A stretch of DNA of 64,000 nt from the NCBI RefSeq assembly GCF_020783335.1, contig NZ_CP086068.1:1302001-1366000 (forward strand), in the 5' to 3' direction. The position numbers and the translations under genes were made by a program. The notes below the pieces were generated by a model. That model made no database searches, was not told the origin of the DNA, and worked only from the letters and a program-made list of their open reading frames with translations. The DNA comes from Mucilaginibacter daejeonensis (GTDB lineage: Bacteria > Bacteroidota > Bacteroidia > Sphingobacteriales > Sphingobacteriaceae). Shown in pieces: positions 19,274-29,343 of this stretch. Position 1 is the stretch's first letter, and every line of letters starts with the position of its first letter.

Positions 19274-20275
19274 ATGAGTCAAGGGTCAAATTTCGTTGAT
19301 TACGTAAAGATATGTTGCCGTTCAGGCAAGGGTGGGGCGGGTTCGGCTCACTTGCACCGTGATAAGCATACGGCCAAAGGTGGCCCCGATGGGGGCGACG
19401 GCGGTCGTGGCGGACACGTGATCGTAAAGGGTAATGCCCAATTATGGACATTGCTGCACCTGAAGTATCGTAAGCACGTGATCGCCGGCGACGGTGAGCG
19501 TGGCGGTAGCGCACTTTGCACCGGCAAGACCGGCCGCGACGAGATATTGGAAGTTCCACTGGGTACCATTGCCAAGGATGCTGAGACCGGCGAAGTGATC
19601 TTTGAGATCACTGAAGACGGCGAGACCAAGATCCTAACCGATGGTGGTCGTGGTGGTTTGGGCAACTGGCATTTTAAGTCGGCCACGCAGCAAACGCCAC
19701 GCTTCGCACAGCCAGGCGAACCTGGCCAAGAGCACTGGAATATTCTGGAGTTGAAATTACTGGCTGATGTTGGTCTGGTAGGCTTTCCTAATGCAGGTAA
19801 GTCGACGTTATTATCCGTAGTATCGGCGGCCAAGCCTGAGATCGCAGATTACGCGTTCACTACGATCGTTCCTAACCTGGGCATTGTGGCTTACCGTAAT
19901 AGCCGCTCATTTGTGATGGCTGATATTCCGGGTATCATTGAGGGGGCATCAAAGGGTAAGGGATTGGGGTTCCGTTTCCTGCGCCACATCGAGCGTAACT
20001 CGGTTTTACTATTCATGATCCCGGCCGATACCAACCGTACTATTAAGCAGGAGTACGAGATACTATTGCACGAGTTAAAAGAATACAATCCCGAACTGGT
20101 ACACAAACCACGTGTATTGGCCATCACTAAAAGTGATCTTCTAGATGATGAGTTGCAGCAGGAAATGAAAGCTGAGCTACCTGAAGGCATCCCGGCGGTA
20201 TTCATCTCAGCGGTAGCTCAACAGGGACTGGACCCATTGAAGGACCTGCTCTGGAAAGAGATCAACCAGCAATAA
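19274..20275 (+). CDS. obgE: Obg family GTPase
   Basis: Ribosome-associated GTPase involved in 50S assembly and stress control. 333 aa. Glycine-rich Obg fold at 1-158 ([42 protein letters not shown]); G domain from about 160: G1 GFPNAGKST, switch-I Thr in [12 protein letters not shown]3 [10 protein letters not shown]4 TKSD, SAV at G5. The C-terminal OCT domain of some Obg proteins is missing, as in many Bacteroidota. Confidence 0.96.
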   Translation: MSQGSNFVDYVKICCRSGKGGAGSAHLHRDKHTAKGGPDGGDGGRGGHVIVKGNAQLWTLLHLKYRKHVIAGDGERGGSALCTGKTGRDEILEVPLGTIAKDAETGEVIFEITEDGETKILTDGGRGGLGNWHFKSATQQTPRFAQPGEPGQEHWNILELKLLADVGLVGFPNAGKSTLLSVVSAAKPEIADYAFTTIVPNLGIVAYRNSRSFVMADIPGIIEGASKGKGLGFRFLRHIERNSVLLFMIPADTNRTIKQEYEILLHELKEYNPELVHKPRVLAITKSDLLDDELQQEMKAELPEGIPAVFISAVAQQGLDPLKDLLWKEINQQ

Positions 20276-20279
20276 GCAC

Positions 20280-21428
20280 TTATTCCATTTTATCTTTAGG
20301 CGGTACCTCGTCGTCGTTCTTAACGACGCCTTCTTTGGTCACCGCCTTTTTGTTGCGCTTTTGCCACATGTATGATATGCTGTGGGTAGGGATGTTATCG
20401 CCCAGTAATTTGCCCCATGGTTTCAACTCATCTATACGATCGAACACGATCTTAAGCACCGCAATGAATGGTATGGACAAGAACATACCCGATACGCCCC
20501 ATAATGCATTACCCAATAATACCACCACGATCGATATCAGCGCATTGATCTGCACTTTGGATGATACGATACGCGGCACCAGAATATTATTATCAATGAA
20601 CTGAATGAACAGGTAAGCGGCAACCACACCTAATTGGGTGCCGTAGCCATCGTGTGTTACAGTGGCCATTAAGATAGGTAAGGCAATGGCCACCAAACCA
20701 CCGATGTAAGGGATCAGGTTCAATAAAGCGCCGATCACCCCGATCAGTATGGCGTAAGGCACGCCCAATAACAGTAAGGCTACCGAATTCATGATCGCTA
20801 CCACCAGCGTTTCGGTTAGCAGGCCAATGATATAACTTTGAATAGCTGCCTTGGTCTCCTGCAGGATCTCGGCCACCTGGGCGGTCTTTTCTTCCGAAAA
20901 TACCTCGAAAAGAAAATTCACGATCAGTGTTTTATACAACAACATCAGGAACACATACACCGGTATTAGGAAGATGATGCTCAAGGTGCCTAATACCGTA
21001 TTGATGGTTCGGCCCACCAGCGCTTTACTGCTGTTCAACGCATCGTTGATGAACTTGACCTGCTTTTGTGTGTCTATGCCAAAATGCTGGTAGATCCATA
21101 TTTTAAGGTCGTTGGTGATGTGGGCGAACTTGGCCTTAAGTGTAGGCAGCGTATCACCGAACGATACGATCTGTGATGATAAGAAGTAAAATATACCCGC
21201 CACCACGATCACCGCTAATAGCATAGATATGATAATGGCCGGGATCTGTGGTATCCTGGCCTTCATTAACCGGTTGCACAAGCGGTTAAGCAGCACCGCA
21301 ATGAATGCGGCAAAAGCCAGGGGTATCAGTATATCGGCAAGCGAGTTAAGCACATATACCGACAGGATGAGCCCGAACAGTACAACGGTTGCCTGCAGGT
21401 AAAAGGGGTATTGTTTTTCTTTTTGCAT
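20280..21428 (-). CDS. AI-2E transporter family (PerM/YdiK-like) membrane protein
   Basis: 382 aa with about eight membrane segments, for example VVLFGLILSVYVLNSLADIL, IIISMLLAVIVVAGIFYFL and LSIIFLIPVYVFLMLLY. The conserved GALLNLIPYIGGLVAIALP and FIQFIDNNILVPRIV are signatures of the family. Family members have been linked to AI-2 export or Na+/H+ antiport; substrate here unknown. The C-terminal tail is charged and cytoplasmic. Convergent with obgE with a 4-bp gap. Confidence 0.88.
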   Translation of the reverse strand: MQKEKQYPFYLQATVVLFGLILSVYVLNSLADILIPLAFAAFIAVLLNRLCNRLMKARIPQIPAIIISMLLAVIVVAGIFYFLSSQIVSFGDTLPTLKAKFAHITNDLKIWIYQHFGIDTQKQVKFINDALNSSKALVGRTINTVLGTLSIIFLIPVYVFLMLLYKTLIVNFLFEVFSEEKTAQVAEILQETKAAIQSYIIGLLTETLVVAIMNSVALLLLGVPYAILIGVIGALLNLIPYIGGLVAIALPILMATVTHDGYGTQLGVVAAYLFIQFIDNNILVPRIVSSKVQINALISIVVVLLGNALWGVSGMFLSIPFIAVLKIVFDRIDELKPWGKLLGDNIPTHSISYMWQKRNKKAVTKEGVVKNDDEVPPKDKME

Positions 21429-21536
21429 GTAGATGGTTGAGCGATATTATCATAAGCAAAAATATATGGGAATGTTTCAAAACGCTCAACATAGATGTTG
21501 GCGCTGAGCCCCTCACGTCCCTTTGTTAAAAAACAA

Positions 21537-21563
21537 AAGCCCCGAACTCTTAATTCGGGGCTT
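21537..21563 (-). terminator. Terminator of glyS
   Basis: AAGCCCCGAA (21537-21546) with TTCGGGGCTT (21554-21563); on the minus strand it is followed by a T-rich run. A C/G-rich palindrome (21572-21601) lies between it and the stop codon. Confidence 0.75.
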
Positions 21564-21609
21564 CTTATGCTAACTCCTTCCCTTCAGGGGAGGGCCAGGG
21601 TGAGGCTGC

Positions 21610-23091
21610 TTATTTTAACACGTTCCTCCAGCTTACAAGATCACCAATGATCTTGTCGAGCTGGTCGGCTGGCACACGCTCTTGTGCCATGGTATCACGG
21701 TGACGAATGGTCACGGTGTTATCTTCCAGGGTCTGGTGATCCACAGTGATACAGAACGGCGTACCGATCGCATCCTGGCGGCGGTAACGTTTACCGATCG
21801 CGTCCTTCTCCTCGTATTGCAGGTTGAACTCCGTTTTCAGGCCATCCATGATCTCGCGTGCTTTTTCAGGCAGGCCATCCTTTTTGGTGAGCGGGAAGAT
21901 GGCCGCTTTTACCGGTGCCAGGCAAGGATGCAGGCGCAACACGGTACGGCTATCCTGTTTCTCTTCAGTGCTCAGGTCCTCTTCCTCGTAAGCGTTGATC
22001 AACGTTAACAAAAACATACGGTCCAGACCGATCGAGGTCTCGATCACGTATGGCACATAGTTGCCATAAGGCTTATTGGTCTCAGGATCGACCTCAGGGT
22101 CAAAGTATTGCATCTTTTTGCCCGAGAACTGCTGATGCTGGCTCAGGTCAAAATCGGTACGGCTGTGTATACCTTCCACTTCTTTAAAGCCGAACGGGAA
22201 GTTATATTCGATATCATAAGCGGCATCAGCATAGTGTGCCAGCTTAGTGTGTTCATGGTAACGGTATTTTTCAGGAGCGGTACCCAGGGCAAGGTGCCAT
22301 TTTAAACGGGTCTCTTTCCATTTATCGAACCACTCTTTTTGCGTACCAGGGCGCACGAAGTATTGCATCTCCATTTGTTCGAATTCGCGCATACGGATAA
22401 TGAACTGGCGGGCGATCACCTCGTTGCGGAACGCCTTACCGATCTGTGCTATACCGAATGGGATCTTCATCCGGCCTGATTTCTGCACGTTCAGGTAGTT
22501 CACAAAGATGCCTTGAGCGGTCTCCGGGCGCAGGTATACCACATCGGCATCATCGGCCACGGCGCCCATCTGGGTGCTGAACATCAGGTTAAATTGGCGT
22601 ACCTCGGTCCAGTTGCGGGTGCCACTGACCGGGCAGGCGATCTCGTGCTCGATCACCAGTTCGCGCAGGCGGGTCAGGTCATCGGCCTTCATGGCGTTGT
22701 CCAGTTCGGTCTGTAGTTGCTCGGCCTTGTCGGTCTTGCCGTCGGTATCATATTTGGCTATACGGTCTTCCAGTAACTGGTCGGCGCGGTAGCGTTTCTT
22801 CGAATCTTTGTTATCGATCATGGGGTCGCTAAAGCCGTCAACGTGACCGCTTGCTTTCCAGATCTTAGGGTGCATGAATATGGCCGAATCTATACCTACG
22901 ATGTTCTCGTGCAGTTGCACCATGCTTTTCCACCAGTAGGTCTTGATGTTGTTCTTTAACTCGGCACCGTTCTGGCCGTAATCGTAAACGGCGCTTAGTC
23001 CGTCATATATCTCGCTCGATGGGAACACAAAGCCGTATTCTTTGGCATGTGCGATCACATTCTTGAACAATTCGTCGGTATTTTTACTCAT
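21610..23091 (-). CDS. glyS: Glycyl-tRNA synthetase, single-chain (eukaryote/archaeal type)
   Basis: Class IIa synthetase, 493 aa. Motif 2 lies in IAQIGKAFRNEVIARQFIIRMREFEQMEMQYF (parts: FRNEVIARQ, REFEQMEM), motif 3 in YVIETSIGLDRMFL, and the anticodon-binding domain (about 385-485) carries LAPVKAAIFPL and GTPFCITVD. N-terminal FVFPSSEIYDGLSAVYDYGQNGAEL is typical. It is not the bacterial alpha2beta2 type. Divergent from apt, and its -7 element stands only 7 nt from the ATG. Confidence 0.96.
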   Translation of the reverse strand: MSKNTDELFKNVIAHAKEYGFVFPSSEIYDGLSAVYDYGQNGAELKNNIKTYWWKSMVQLHENIVGIDSAIFMHPKIWKASGHVDGFSDPMIDNKDSKKRYRADQLLEDRIAKYDTDGKTDKAEQLQTELDNAMKADDLTRLRELVIEHEIACPVSGTRNWTEVRQFNLMFSTQMGAVADDADVVYLRPETAQGIFVNYLNVQKSGRMKIPFGIAQIGKAFRNEVIARQFIIRMREFEQMEMQYFVRPGTQKEWFDKWKETRLKWHLALGTAPEKYRYHEHTKLAHYADAAYDIEYNFPFGFKEVEGIHSRTDFDLSQHQQFSGKKMQYFDPEVDPETNKPYGNYVPYVIETSIGLDRMFLLTLINAYEEEDLSTEEKQDSRTVLRLHPCLAPVKAAIFPLTKKDGLPEKAREIMDGLKTEFNLQYEEKDAIGKRYRRQDAIGTPFCITVDHQTLEDNTVTIRHRDTMAQERVPADQLDKIIGDLVSWRNVLK

Positions 23092-23098
23092 AGCGCGT

Positions 23099-23106
23099 CA
23101 AAGATA
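23099..23106 (-). promoter_or_regulatory. -7 element of glyS, near-leaderless
   Basis: TATCTTTG on the minus strand with seven bases to the glyS ATG. With the usual start site four to seven bases downstream the mRNA would have almost no leader. Confidence 0.6.
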
Positions 23107-23122
23107 AAATTTTTAGTTGTTT

Positions 23123-23190
23123 GTTCATGGTCCATCGTCGATGCAGCTAAGGTTCTGCCATGAACTATGAACTCACGAACTATCAGCCGA
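23123..23190. repeat. GTTCATGG/CCATGAAC word-repeat dyad in the glyS-apt divergent region
   Basis: 8-bp arms at 23123-23130 and 23158-23165, followed by tandem CATGAACTATGAACTCACGAAC words. It lies between the two divergent promoters. Confidence 0.5.
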
Positions 23191-23195
23191 ATAAC

Positions 23196-23203
23196 TATCT
23201 TTG
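23196..23203 (+). promoter_or_regulatory. -7 element of apt, near-leaderless
   Basis: TATCTTTG with eight bases to the ATG at 23212. The earlier in-frame ATG at 23167 is upstream of this promoter, supporting 23212 as start. Confidence 0.6.
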
Positions 23204-23211
23204 CCGGCGCT

Positions 23212-23742
23212 ATGATAGAGCAGCAGATCAAGAACGCTATACGCGATATACCCGACTTCCCGAAACCGGGTATCGTTTTTAAAGATATCACACCCATACT
23301 AAAGGATCCCGGCCTGTGCGAGGCCATCGTTAACTCCTTTGCCCTGCATTTCCAGAATGTGAAGATCGATGCCGTGGCAGGTGTAGAAAGCCGTGGTTTC
23401 CTGTTCGGCCTGCAGTTGGCCGGTAAGCTGGGCGTGCCTTTTGTGCCGGTGCGCAAGGCGGGTAAACTGCCGTTCACCGTTCATCAGAAAGAGTACGATC
23501 TTGAGTATGGCTCGGCCACTATTGAGGTGCATACCGATGCCTTTAAACCCGGTCAGCACATATTACTGCATGACGACCTGCTGGCCACCGGCGGTACCGT
23601 TTTGGCCGCGGCCGACCTGATCCGCGAGATGGGCGGCATAGTTGCCGGTTTTAGCTTCATTGTTGACCTCAACTTTTTAGGCGGACGCAAAAAGATCGAA
23701 CCTATTTGCAACAGGGTCGTGGTACTGGCCGAATACAAATAA
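23212..23742 (+). CDS. apt: Adenine phosphoribosyltransferase
   Basis: Salvages adenine to AMP with PRPP. 176 aa starting MIEQQIKNAIRDIPDFPKPG. GIVFKDITPIL near the N-terminus, the flexible loop ...AGKLPF, and the PRPP-binding HDDLLATGGTVLAA (about 124-137) are diagnostic. AGVESRGFLFG is the adenine-side hood motif. Divergent from glyS; 116 bp before the next small gene. Confidence 0.96.
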   Translation: MIEQQIKNAIRDIPDFPKPGIVFKDITPILKDPGLCEAIVNSFALHFQNVKIDAVAGVESRGFLFGLQLAGKLGVPFVPVRKAGKLPFTVHQKEYDLEYGSATIEVHTDAFKPGQHILLHDDLLATGGTVLAAADLIREMGGIVAGFSFIVDLNFLGGRKKIEPICNRVVVLAEYK

Positions 23743-23858
23743 GCCACGGATATCGATCGTCTGCACGTCGGGTATCAAAACACTTTGGGCTTTTTGTTGG
23801 TTATGAATAGCGTAGCACGAACATCATGCTGCATCAACGAACGCTAAATACAACCGCC

Positions 23859-24212
23859 ATGAAGAACTACGAGACCTTAGTGGATGCCACTAATGACCTG
23901 ATGAAAAGAGGATATACTGCCAACCTTAGTTTTGAGGATAACGGCGAGACCATTGACGATAAAAGTAATAACGTACATATGCACGCCGACGATTTTGAGG
24001 TAGATGAGTTCTTCCGTTTCGAAGGACCCAGCAACCCGTCAGATATGTCTATCGTGTACGCCATATCATCGGCCAAGTACAACCTTAAAGGTGTGTTGGT
24101 AGATGCTTACGGTACCTATGCTAACACAAGCACCTCGGCTATAGAAGCCAAATTGCATCACCACCAGGTAAGCGATAACCTACACGGAGAGGATCGCCCA
24201 AGCGCTAACTAA
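23859..24212 (+). CDS. Small conserved Bacteroidota protein of unknown function
   Basis: 117 aa from MKNYETLVDATNDL. The pattern DATNDLMKRGYTANL, DDFEVDEFFRFEG and IVYAISSAKYNLKGVLVDAYGTY is one I associate with short proteins of this phylum that databases sometimes label phosphoribosylpyrophosphate synthetase; no PRPP-synthase motifs are present, so I do not accept that name. Acidic, soluble, probably alpha/beta. Start at 23859 preferred over 23826. Confidence 0.7.
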   Translation: MKNYETLVDATNDLMKRGYTANLSFEDNGETIDDKSNNVHMHADDFEVDEFFRFEGPSNPSDMSIVYAISSAKYNLKGVLVDAYGTYANTSTSAIEAKLHHHQVSDNLHGEDRPSAN

Positions 24213-24227
24213 ACGATATTGGGCTTC

Positions 24228-24785
24228 TTACTTCTGTAAGACCTTTAACAGGCGGCAGCCGGCCGATAATATCGCCGGGCTGCCGTTTTGCATTAGAGCC
24301 TTTAACTGAGTGATCAGTGGAGAGGTGATGAAAGGGTATCGACCGGTCAAATGGCAGAGCGTCTCGCCGGCACAAACCTTTACCGCTACTCTGGTGAGCG
24401 GGTCGTCCAGTTTTTCAAAGCACAAGCTGATCAACGGTTCCATATCGGTGTCTGCCAATTGCTCTTTCACTGATGCTGGGGCTTTGGGCCTGGTCAGGCA
24501 ACTGAATATCTTCATATAGTGCCTGTGGCAACTGGGGTTAGTGGCCAGCGCACCGTAACGTAAAAGGTCAGGTAAATGCTCAATGAATTCCTCAGGATGC
24601 CGCGTTAATGCGATCTCCAATAGCCAGGCGGCATGAAAGGATACCTTTCTGTCACGATGCAGGGTAAGTTGTATTAGCTCGGTCGTGTCGATCTCGCCAT
24701 TGCGCAACAGCAAAATAAGTTGCTCCATATTGCGGCGGAAGTCGGCCGCTTTGAGGTCATTGATCAAGGGACTGAGCAAAAGCAT
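24228..24785 (-). CDS. Helical-repeat (HEAT-like) protein
   Basis: 185 aa, almost all helix, with regularly spaced hydrophobic pairs (VSFHAAWLLEIALTRHPEEF, TRVAVKVCAGETLCHLTGRY, AILSAGCRLLKVLQ) that suggest four or five HEAT/ARM-type repeats. No catalytic motif, signal peptide or membrane segment. Probably a protein-binding scaffold; partner unknown. Convergent with the preceding small gene. Confidence 0.6.
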   Translation of the reverse strand: MLLLSPLINDLKAADFRRNMEQLILLLRNGEIDTTELIQLTLHRDRKVSFHAAWLLEIALTRHPEEFIEHLPDLLRYGALATNPSCHRHYMKIFSCLTRPKAPASVKEQLADTDMEPLISLCFEKLDDPLTRVAVKVCAGETLCHLTGRYPFITSPLITQLKALMQNGSPAILSAGCRLLKVLQK

Positions 24786-24886
24786 GATGAAGTTGTGATA
24801 AAGGACAGCTGATCAATTAACTGACGATCAACTGCCACGATGATACGAAATTATTGATCGGAACGCGATCTGTTATACAACTACCT

Positions 24887-25285
24887 ATGGATAACGAACA
24901 AAAAAAACAATATAACGAGCTTACCCCGCAAGAGGAGTGGGTGATCTTACATAAAGGTACCGAACGCCCTTTCACCGGTGAGCTGTTGAACAACAAGGCA
25001 CAAGGTGTTTATGTATGCCGTCGTTGCGATGCGCCGCTGTACCGCAGCGAGGATAAATTTGAATCGTTTTGTGGCTGGCCAAGTTTTGATGACGAGATAC
25101 CGGGAGCCGTACACCGCGAAACGGATGCCGATGGTCGCCGGGTAGAGATACTCTGTTCGAACTGTGGAGCTCACCTGGGGCACGTGTTCACGGGCGAACG
25201 TTTTACTGCCAAAAATACCCGTCATTGTGTGAACTCAGTTTCGATGAAGTTCGTGCCGATAGACGAGTACGCTCAGCAAAAGTGA
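24887..25285 (+). CDS. msrB: Peptide-methionine (R)-S-oxide reductase
   Basis: Repairs methionine-R-sulfoxide in proteins. 132 aa from [14 protein letters not shown]. Two zinc-binding CxxC pairs (CRRCDAP and CSNCGAH), [19 protein letters not shown] and the catalytic Cys in [10 protein letters not shown]. The resolving-Cys position is not obvious. No signal peptide, so cytoplasmic. The start at 24887 is preferred; the longer frame from 24854 adds nothing family-like. Confidence 0.93.
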   Translation: MDNEQKKQYNELTPQEEWVILHKGTERPFTGELLNNKAQGVYVCRRCDAPLYRSEDKFESFCGWPSFDDEIPGAVHRETDADGRRVEILCSNCGAHLGHVFTGERFTAKNTRHCVNSVSMKFVPIDEYAQQK

Positions 25286-25364
25286 TCCTTATAAACTAAT
25301 AAAATATCGGTGAAGTGACCTTATTTCCACCGATAATTTTAAGGTTAAAGTTACCAACATTAAG

Positions 25365-25388
25365 GCCCGTTATCCACGGGCTTTTTTT
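25365..25388 (+). terminator. Terminator of msrB
   Basis: GCCCG-TTATCCA-CGGGC followed by seven T. The loop contains TTATCCAC, eight of nine bases of a DnaA box, possibly by chance. Confidence 0.75.
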
Positions 25389-25562
25389 ATGATTTTCTTT
25401 ATCAGTGTTTTAACGTTCACGAGGATGTCATTAAAGCTCATCCCCACAAAGCATCACTTGGTGTGAGTATGACGATCGAACACCGTTAAATATCTCAACC
25501 GGCTGTTTATCAATTGATTGTGTGTTAACTTATAGTAAACAAATTATTCAGAAAAAGTTTGA

Positions 25563-25591
25563 TGTGGATAACTTTTACGGGGTGTGGAGAA
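25563..25591 (-). promoter_or_regulatory. DnaA-box pair upstream of nrdB
   Basis: TGTGGATAA (25563-25571) is the exact complement of the consensus TTATCCACA. TGTGGAGAA (25583-25591) differs at one base and lies exactly 20 bp away in the same orientation. Confidence 0.5.
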
Positions 25592-25837
25592 TGATCGCAT
25601 GGTAGTTTAGGGCGTGCTCTGTACATTTGTTCATAGGCTTTTCGAACCCTGATGAGAGGGCCTTTACGGTAGCCCAAAACGATCTTTTTGAGCTGGCCAC
25701 GAACAGGTGAGGTGGATGAACCCTAACCCGATACAGTGAATTATTGAGCCATTGCTTGCGCCCCGTCCGTATGGATCGGGTGGTTAGCGTGTCTCTAATG
25801 GTGTGCATATAACAAAACGATATAAAGTATTTTACTT

Positions 25838-26812
25838 ATGAGCCAGGAAAACGAATTATTACTACGAGAGAACAAAGACCGCTTTGTTATTCTGCCGATC
25901 AATTATCCGGCTATTTGGGAGATGTACAAAAAGCATGAAGCCAGCTTTTGGACAGCCGAAGAGATCGACCTTAGCGATGACCTGAAACATTGGAACAGCC
26001 TAAATGATGGTGAAAGGCACTTTATATCGCACGTACTGGCGTTTTTTGCCGCCAGCGACGGTATAGTTAACGAGAACCTGGCCGTTAACTTTATGAGCGA
26101 GGTGCAGGTGCCCGAGGCCCGTTGTTTCTATGGTTTCCAGATCATGATGGAGAACATCCACTCAGAGACCTATGCGCTCCTGATCGATACTTATGTGAAG
26201 GACCCAGCCGAGAAGGACCGTTTGTTCCATGCCATTGATACCGTACCATGCGTAGGTAAAAAAGCTGAGTGGGCATTGAAATGGATCGATAACGGTACGT
26301 TCGCACAGCGTTTGGTGGCCTTTGCTGCGGTAGAGGGTATCTTCTTTTCGGGTAGCTTTTGCTCTATCTTCTGGCTTAAAAAACGCGGCCTGATGCCAGG
26401 TCTGACCTTCAGCAATGAGTTGATCTCACGTGATGAGGGTATGCACTGCGAGTTCGCTTGCTTGCTGTACAGCATGTTGGAGAACAAGCTGAGCAAAGAA
26501 GAAGCGACCGGTATTATCACCGACGCGGTAGAGATCGAAAAGGAGTTCATCACCGATGCGTTACCGGTAAAACTGATCGGTATGAACGCCGACCTGATGG
26601 GGCAATACATCGAATTTGTGGCCGACCGCTGGTTAGTGGAGCTGGGTTACGACAAAGTGTACAACACCTCTAATCCGTTCGATTTCATGGAAATGATCTC
26701 GTTACAAGGCAAGACCAACTTTTTTGAGAAGCGCGTAGGCGACTACCAAAAGAGCGGGGTACTGAACGCACAACCTGCAAGCCAGGCGTTCTCTCTTGAC
26801 GAAGACTTTTAA
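25838..26812 (+). CDS. nrdB: Class Ia ribonucleotide reductase, beta subunit
   Basis: Radical-generating di-iron subunit, 324 aa. E105, H108 and Y112 in [15 protein letters not shown] match the spacing of the iron ligands and radical tyrosine of the eukaryote-like branch; [10 protein letters not shown] and the C-terminal FSLDEDF, which docks in NrdA, are typical of that branch. Second iron-ligand helices are in [15 protein letters not shown]. Followed after 73 bp by nrdA. Confidence 0.96.
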   Translation: MSQENELLLRENKDRFVILPINYPAIWEMYKKHEASFWTAEEIDLSDDLKHWNSLNDGERHFISHVLAFFAASDGIVNENLAVNFMSEVQVPEARCFYGFQIMMENIHSETYALLIDTYVKDPAEKDRLFHAIDTVPCVGKKAEWALKWIDNGTFAQRLVAFAAVEGIFFSGSFCSIFWLKKRGLMPGLTFSNELISRDEGMHCEFACLLYSMLENKLSKEEATGIITDAVEIEKEFITDALPVKLIGMNADLMGQYIEFVADRWLVELGYDKVYNTSNPFDFMEMISLQGKTNFFEKRVGDYQKSGVLNAQPASQAFSLDEDF

Positions 26813-26885
26813 GCTTCGATAGCATCATACATACTACCTACTGAAAACATATAATCAACAAGATCACTATTAACTACTCACGAAG

Positions 26886-29264
26886 ATGTTTGTAATAAAA
26901 AGAGACGGCAGAACAGAGTCGGTGAAATTTGACAAGATCACCGCACGTATAGAGAAATTATGCTACGGACTTAACCCACACCTGGTGGACCCGGTGGACG
27001 TAGCTAAAAAAGTAATTGAAGGTTTGTATGATGGCGTGACCACCTCGGAGCTGGATAACCTGGCCGCTGAGACCGCTGCATCATTGACCACCAAGCACCC
27101 CGATTATGCTTTGCTGGCCTCACGCATAGCCGTGTCTAACCTGCACAAGAATACCGTAAAGTCGTTTAGCGAGACCATGCGTAAGCTGTATCACTATAAA
27201 GATCCCAAGACCGGTCGTAACGCGTCTCTGCTTGCGGATGATGTTTGGGAAGTGATCGAAGCTAACGCCGATATCCTGGATAGCAGTATCATTTACGATC
27301 GCGACTTCGGTTTTGATTACTTCGGTTTCAAGACCTTGGAGAAATCATACCTGTTGAAACTGGATGGCCGCATTGCCGAGCGTCCGCAACACCTGTTCAT
27401 GCGTGTATCGGTAGGTATCCACAAAGAGGATATCGAGAGCGCCATCAAGACCTATAACCTGATGAGCGAGCGTTGGTTCACCCACGCTACCCCGACCTTG
27501 TTCAACGCCGGTACACCAAAACCTCAAATGTCGTCATGCTTCCTGTTGACCATGAAGGATGACAGCATCGAAGGTATCTATGACACCCTGAAACAAACCG
27601 CACAGATATCTCAAAGTGCCGGTGGTATCGGTCTGAGCATTCATAACGTGCGTGCTACAGGTTCATATATCAGCGGTACTAACGGTACCAGCAACGGTAT
27701 CATCCCAATGCTGCGTGTGTTCAACGATACTGCCCGTTACGTGGATCAGGGTGGTGGCAAGCGTAAAGGCGCTTTCGCTATCTACCTAGAGCCATGGCAT
27801 GCCGATATCTTCGAATTCCTGGATCTGCGTAAGAACCACGGTAAAGAAGAGATGCGCGCCCGTGACCTGTTCTATGCCCTTTGGGTGTGCGACCTGTTCA
27901 TGCAGCGTGTGGAAGCCAATGAGGACTGGAGCTTGTTTTGCCCGCATGAGGCACCGGGCCTTGCCGATTGCTTTGGCAAAGAGTTCGAAGAATTGTACAT
28001 CAAATATGAGAATGAAGGCCGCGCCCGCCGCAAGGTGAAAGCGCAGGAGCTTTGGTTCGCTATACTGGATGCCCAGGTAGAGACCGGTACTCCATACCTG
28101 TTGTATAAAGATGCTGCCAACAGCAAATCCAACCAGCAGAACTTAGGTACCATCAAGAGCTCGAACCTGTGCACCGAGATCATGGAGTACACCTCGGCCG
28201 ATGAGGTGGCGGTTTGTAACCTGGCCTCGTTAGCGTTGCCACGTTTTGTGATCAACGGTCAGTTCGACCACCAAAAATTATACGAGGTGACCTACCAGGC
28301 TACCCTCAACCTGAACAAGATCATTGATGGTAACTTTTACCCGGTAAAAGAGGCCGAATACTCTAACCTGCGTCACCGCCCGATCGGTTTAGGTGTACAA
28401 GGTTTGGCCGATACCTTTATTTGCCTGCGCATGCCGTTCGAAAGTGACGAAGCCAAGCAACTTAACAAAGAGATATTCGAGACCATTTACTTTGCGGCCA
28501 TGACCGCCTCTAAGGATCTGGCCGTTAAGGACGGACCTTACGAAACTTTCAAAGGTTCGCCACTGTCTGAAGGTAAATTCCAGTTCGACCTGTGGAATGA
28601 AAAACCAGCCAGCACCCGTTGGGATTGGGAGAACCTGCGCCTTGACGTCATGAACCACGGTGTTCGTAACTCGTTATTGGTAGCACCGATGCCTACTGCA
28701 TCAACCTCGCAGATATTAGGTAACAATGAGTGCTTTGAACCATATACCTCTAACATTTACACCCGCCGTGTACTGAGTGGCGAGTTCGTGATCGTGAACA
28801 AACACCTGTTGCGCGACCTGGTGGATCTAGGCTTGTGGAACAGCCGCATGAAGGATATGATCATCAGCGCTAACGGTTCGGTACAGGATATTGCCGAGAT
28901 ACCACAGAACATCAAAGATCTGTACAAGACCGTTTGGGAGATCAAGATGCGTAACATCATTGACATGGCTGCCGACCGTGGGGCATACATTTGCCAGTCG
29001 CAGTCGCTTAACCTGTTCATCAACTCACCTAACGCTTCTAAACTGACCTCGATGCACTTCTACGCCTGGAAAAAGGGCTTGAAGACCGGTATGTACTACC
29101 TGCGTACCCAGGCAGCCTCACAAGCGGTTAAGTTCACCGTTGAGAATCAGGCCGGCAAGAACATGGATCCTGTTATCCCGGCTGAGGTAGCCCAAATGGC
29201 CGATGACGTGCCAGCAGGACCAAGCTGCTCAATGGAAGAAGGTTGTGTGACCTGCTCAGCATAA
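26886..29264 (+). CDS. nrdA: Class Ia ribonucleotide reductase, alpha subunit
   Basis: Reduces NDPs to dNDPs. 792 aa. An N-terminal ATP-cone (1-90, [25 protein letters not shown] in part: [16 protein letters not shown]) gives dATP feedback. Active site: Cys in [12 protein letters not shown] in [13 protein letters not shown], partner Cys in [12 protein letters not shown]. Thiyl relay tyrosines sit near the C-terminus ([12 protein letters not shown]), and the redox pair is in the final GCVTCSA. nrdB-nrdA order and sequence style are eukaryote-like. Confidence 0.97.
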   Translation: MFVIKRDGRTESVKFDKITARIEKLCYGLNPHLVDPVDVAKKVIEGLYDGVTTSELDNLAAETAASLTTKHPDYALLASRIAVSNLHKNTVKSFSETMRKLYHYKDPKTGRNASLLADDVWEVIEANADILDSSIIYDRDFGFDYFGFKTLEKSYLLKLDGRIAERPQHLFMRVSVGIHKEDIESAIKTYNLMSERWFTHATPTLFNAGTPKPQMSSCFLLTMKDDSIEGIYDTLKQTAQISQSAGGIGLSIHNVRATGSYISGTNGTSNGIIPMLRVFNDTARYVDQGGGKRKGAFAIYLEPWHADIFEFLDLRKNHGKEEMRARDLFYALWVCDLFMQRVEANEDWSLFCPHEAPGLADCFGKEFEELYIKYENEGRARRKVKAQELWFAILDAQVETGTPYLLYKDAANSKSNQQNLGTIKSSNLCTEIMEYTSADEVAVCNLASLALPRFVINGQFDHQKLYEVTYQATLNLNKIIDGNFYPVKEAEYSNLRHRPIGLGVQGLADTFICLRMPFESDEAKQLNKEIFETIYFAAMTASKDLAVKDGPYETFKGSPLSEGKFQFDLWNEKPASTRWDWENLRLDVMNHGVRNSLLVAPMPTASTSQILGNNECFEPYTSNIYTRRVLSGEFVIVNKHLLRDLVDLGLWNSRMKDMIISANGSVQDIAEIPQNIKDLYKTVWEIKMRNIIDMAADRGAYICQSQSLNLFINSPNASKLTSMHFYAWKKGLKTGMYYLRTQAASQAVKFTVENQAGKNMDPVIPAEVAQMADDVPAGPSCSMEEGCVTCSA

Positions 29265-29301
29265 GCAAGCGCATTCCTTACCGGTATAAAAATTAATGAC
29301 C

Positions 29302-29335
29302 AAGCCCTGAAGTTTCCTGCTTCAGGGCTTTTTAT
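29302..29335 (+). terminator. Terminator of nrdBA
   Basis: AAGCCCTGAAG (29302-29312) with CTTCAGGGCTT (29320-29330) and a T run that overlaps the next gene's -7 element. Confidence 0.85.
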
Positions 29336-29340
29336 ATTTG
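29333..29340 (+). promoter_or_regulatory. -7 element giving a leaderless transcript
   Basis: TATATTTG, exact TAnnTTTG, only three bases before the ATG at 29344. It shares its first bases with the T tract of the nrdA terminator. Confidence 0.5.
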
Positions 29341-29343
29341 TAC

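Larger units (their letters stand above)
25286..25837. other. msrB-nrdB intergenic region
   Basis: Contains a long AT-rich hairpin (AAAATATCGGTG at about 25300 with CACCGAT at about 25328), the msrB terminator (25365-25388), an AT-rich stretch around 25500-25560, and two DnaA-box-like sites (25563-25591). A 77-codon minus-strand frame at 25575-25808 shows no protein-like features and I do not call it. Confidence 0.5.

Noticed and set aside
25575..25808. 77-codon minus-strand open frame upstream of nrdB
   Set aside because: Basic, no recognisable pattern, overlaps a DnaA-box-like site and probable promoter region.
25286..25837. Chromosomal replication origin
   Set aside because: Only one exact and one near DnaA box beside an AT-rich stretch; no dnaA, rpmH or gidA neighbours and no box cluster.
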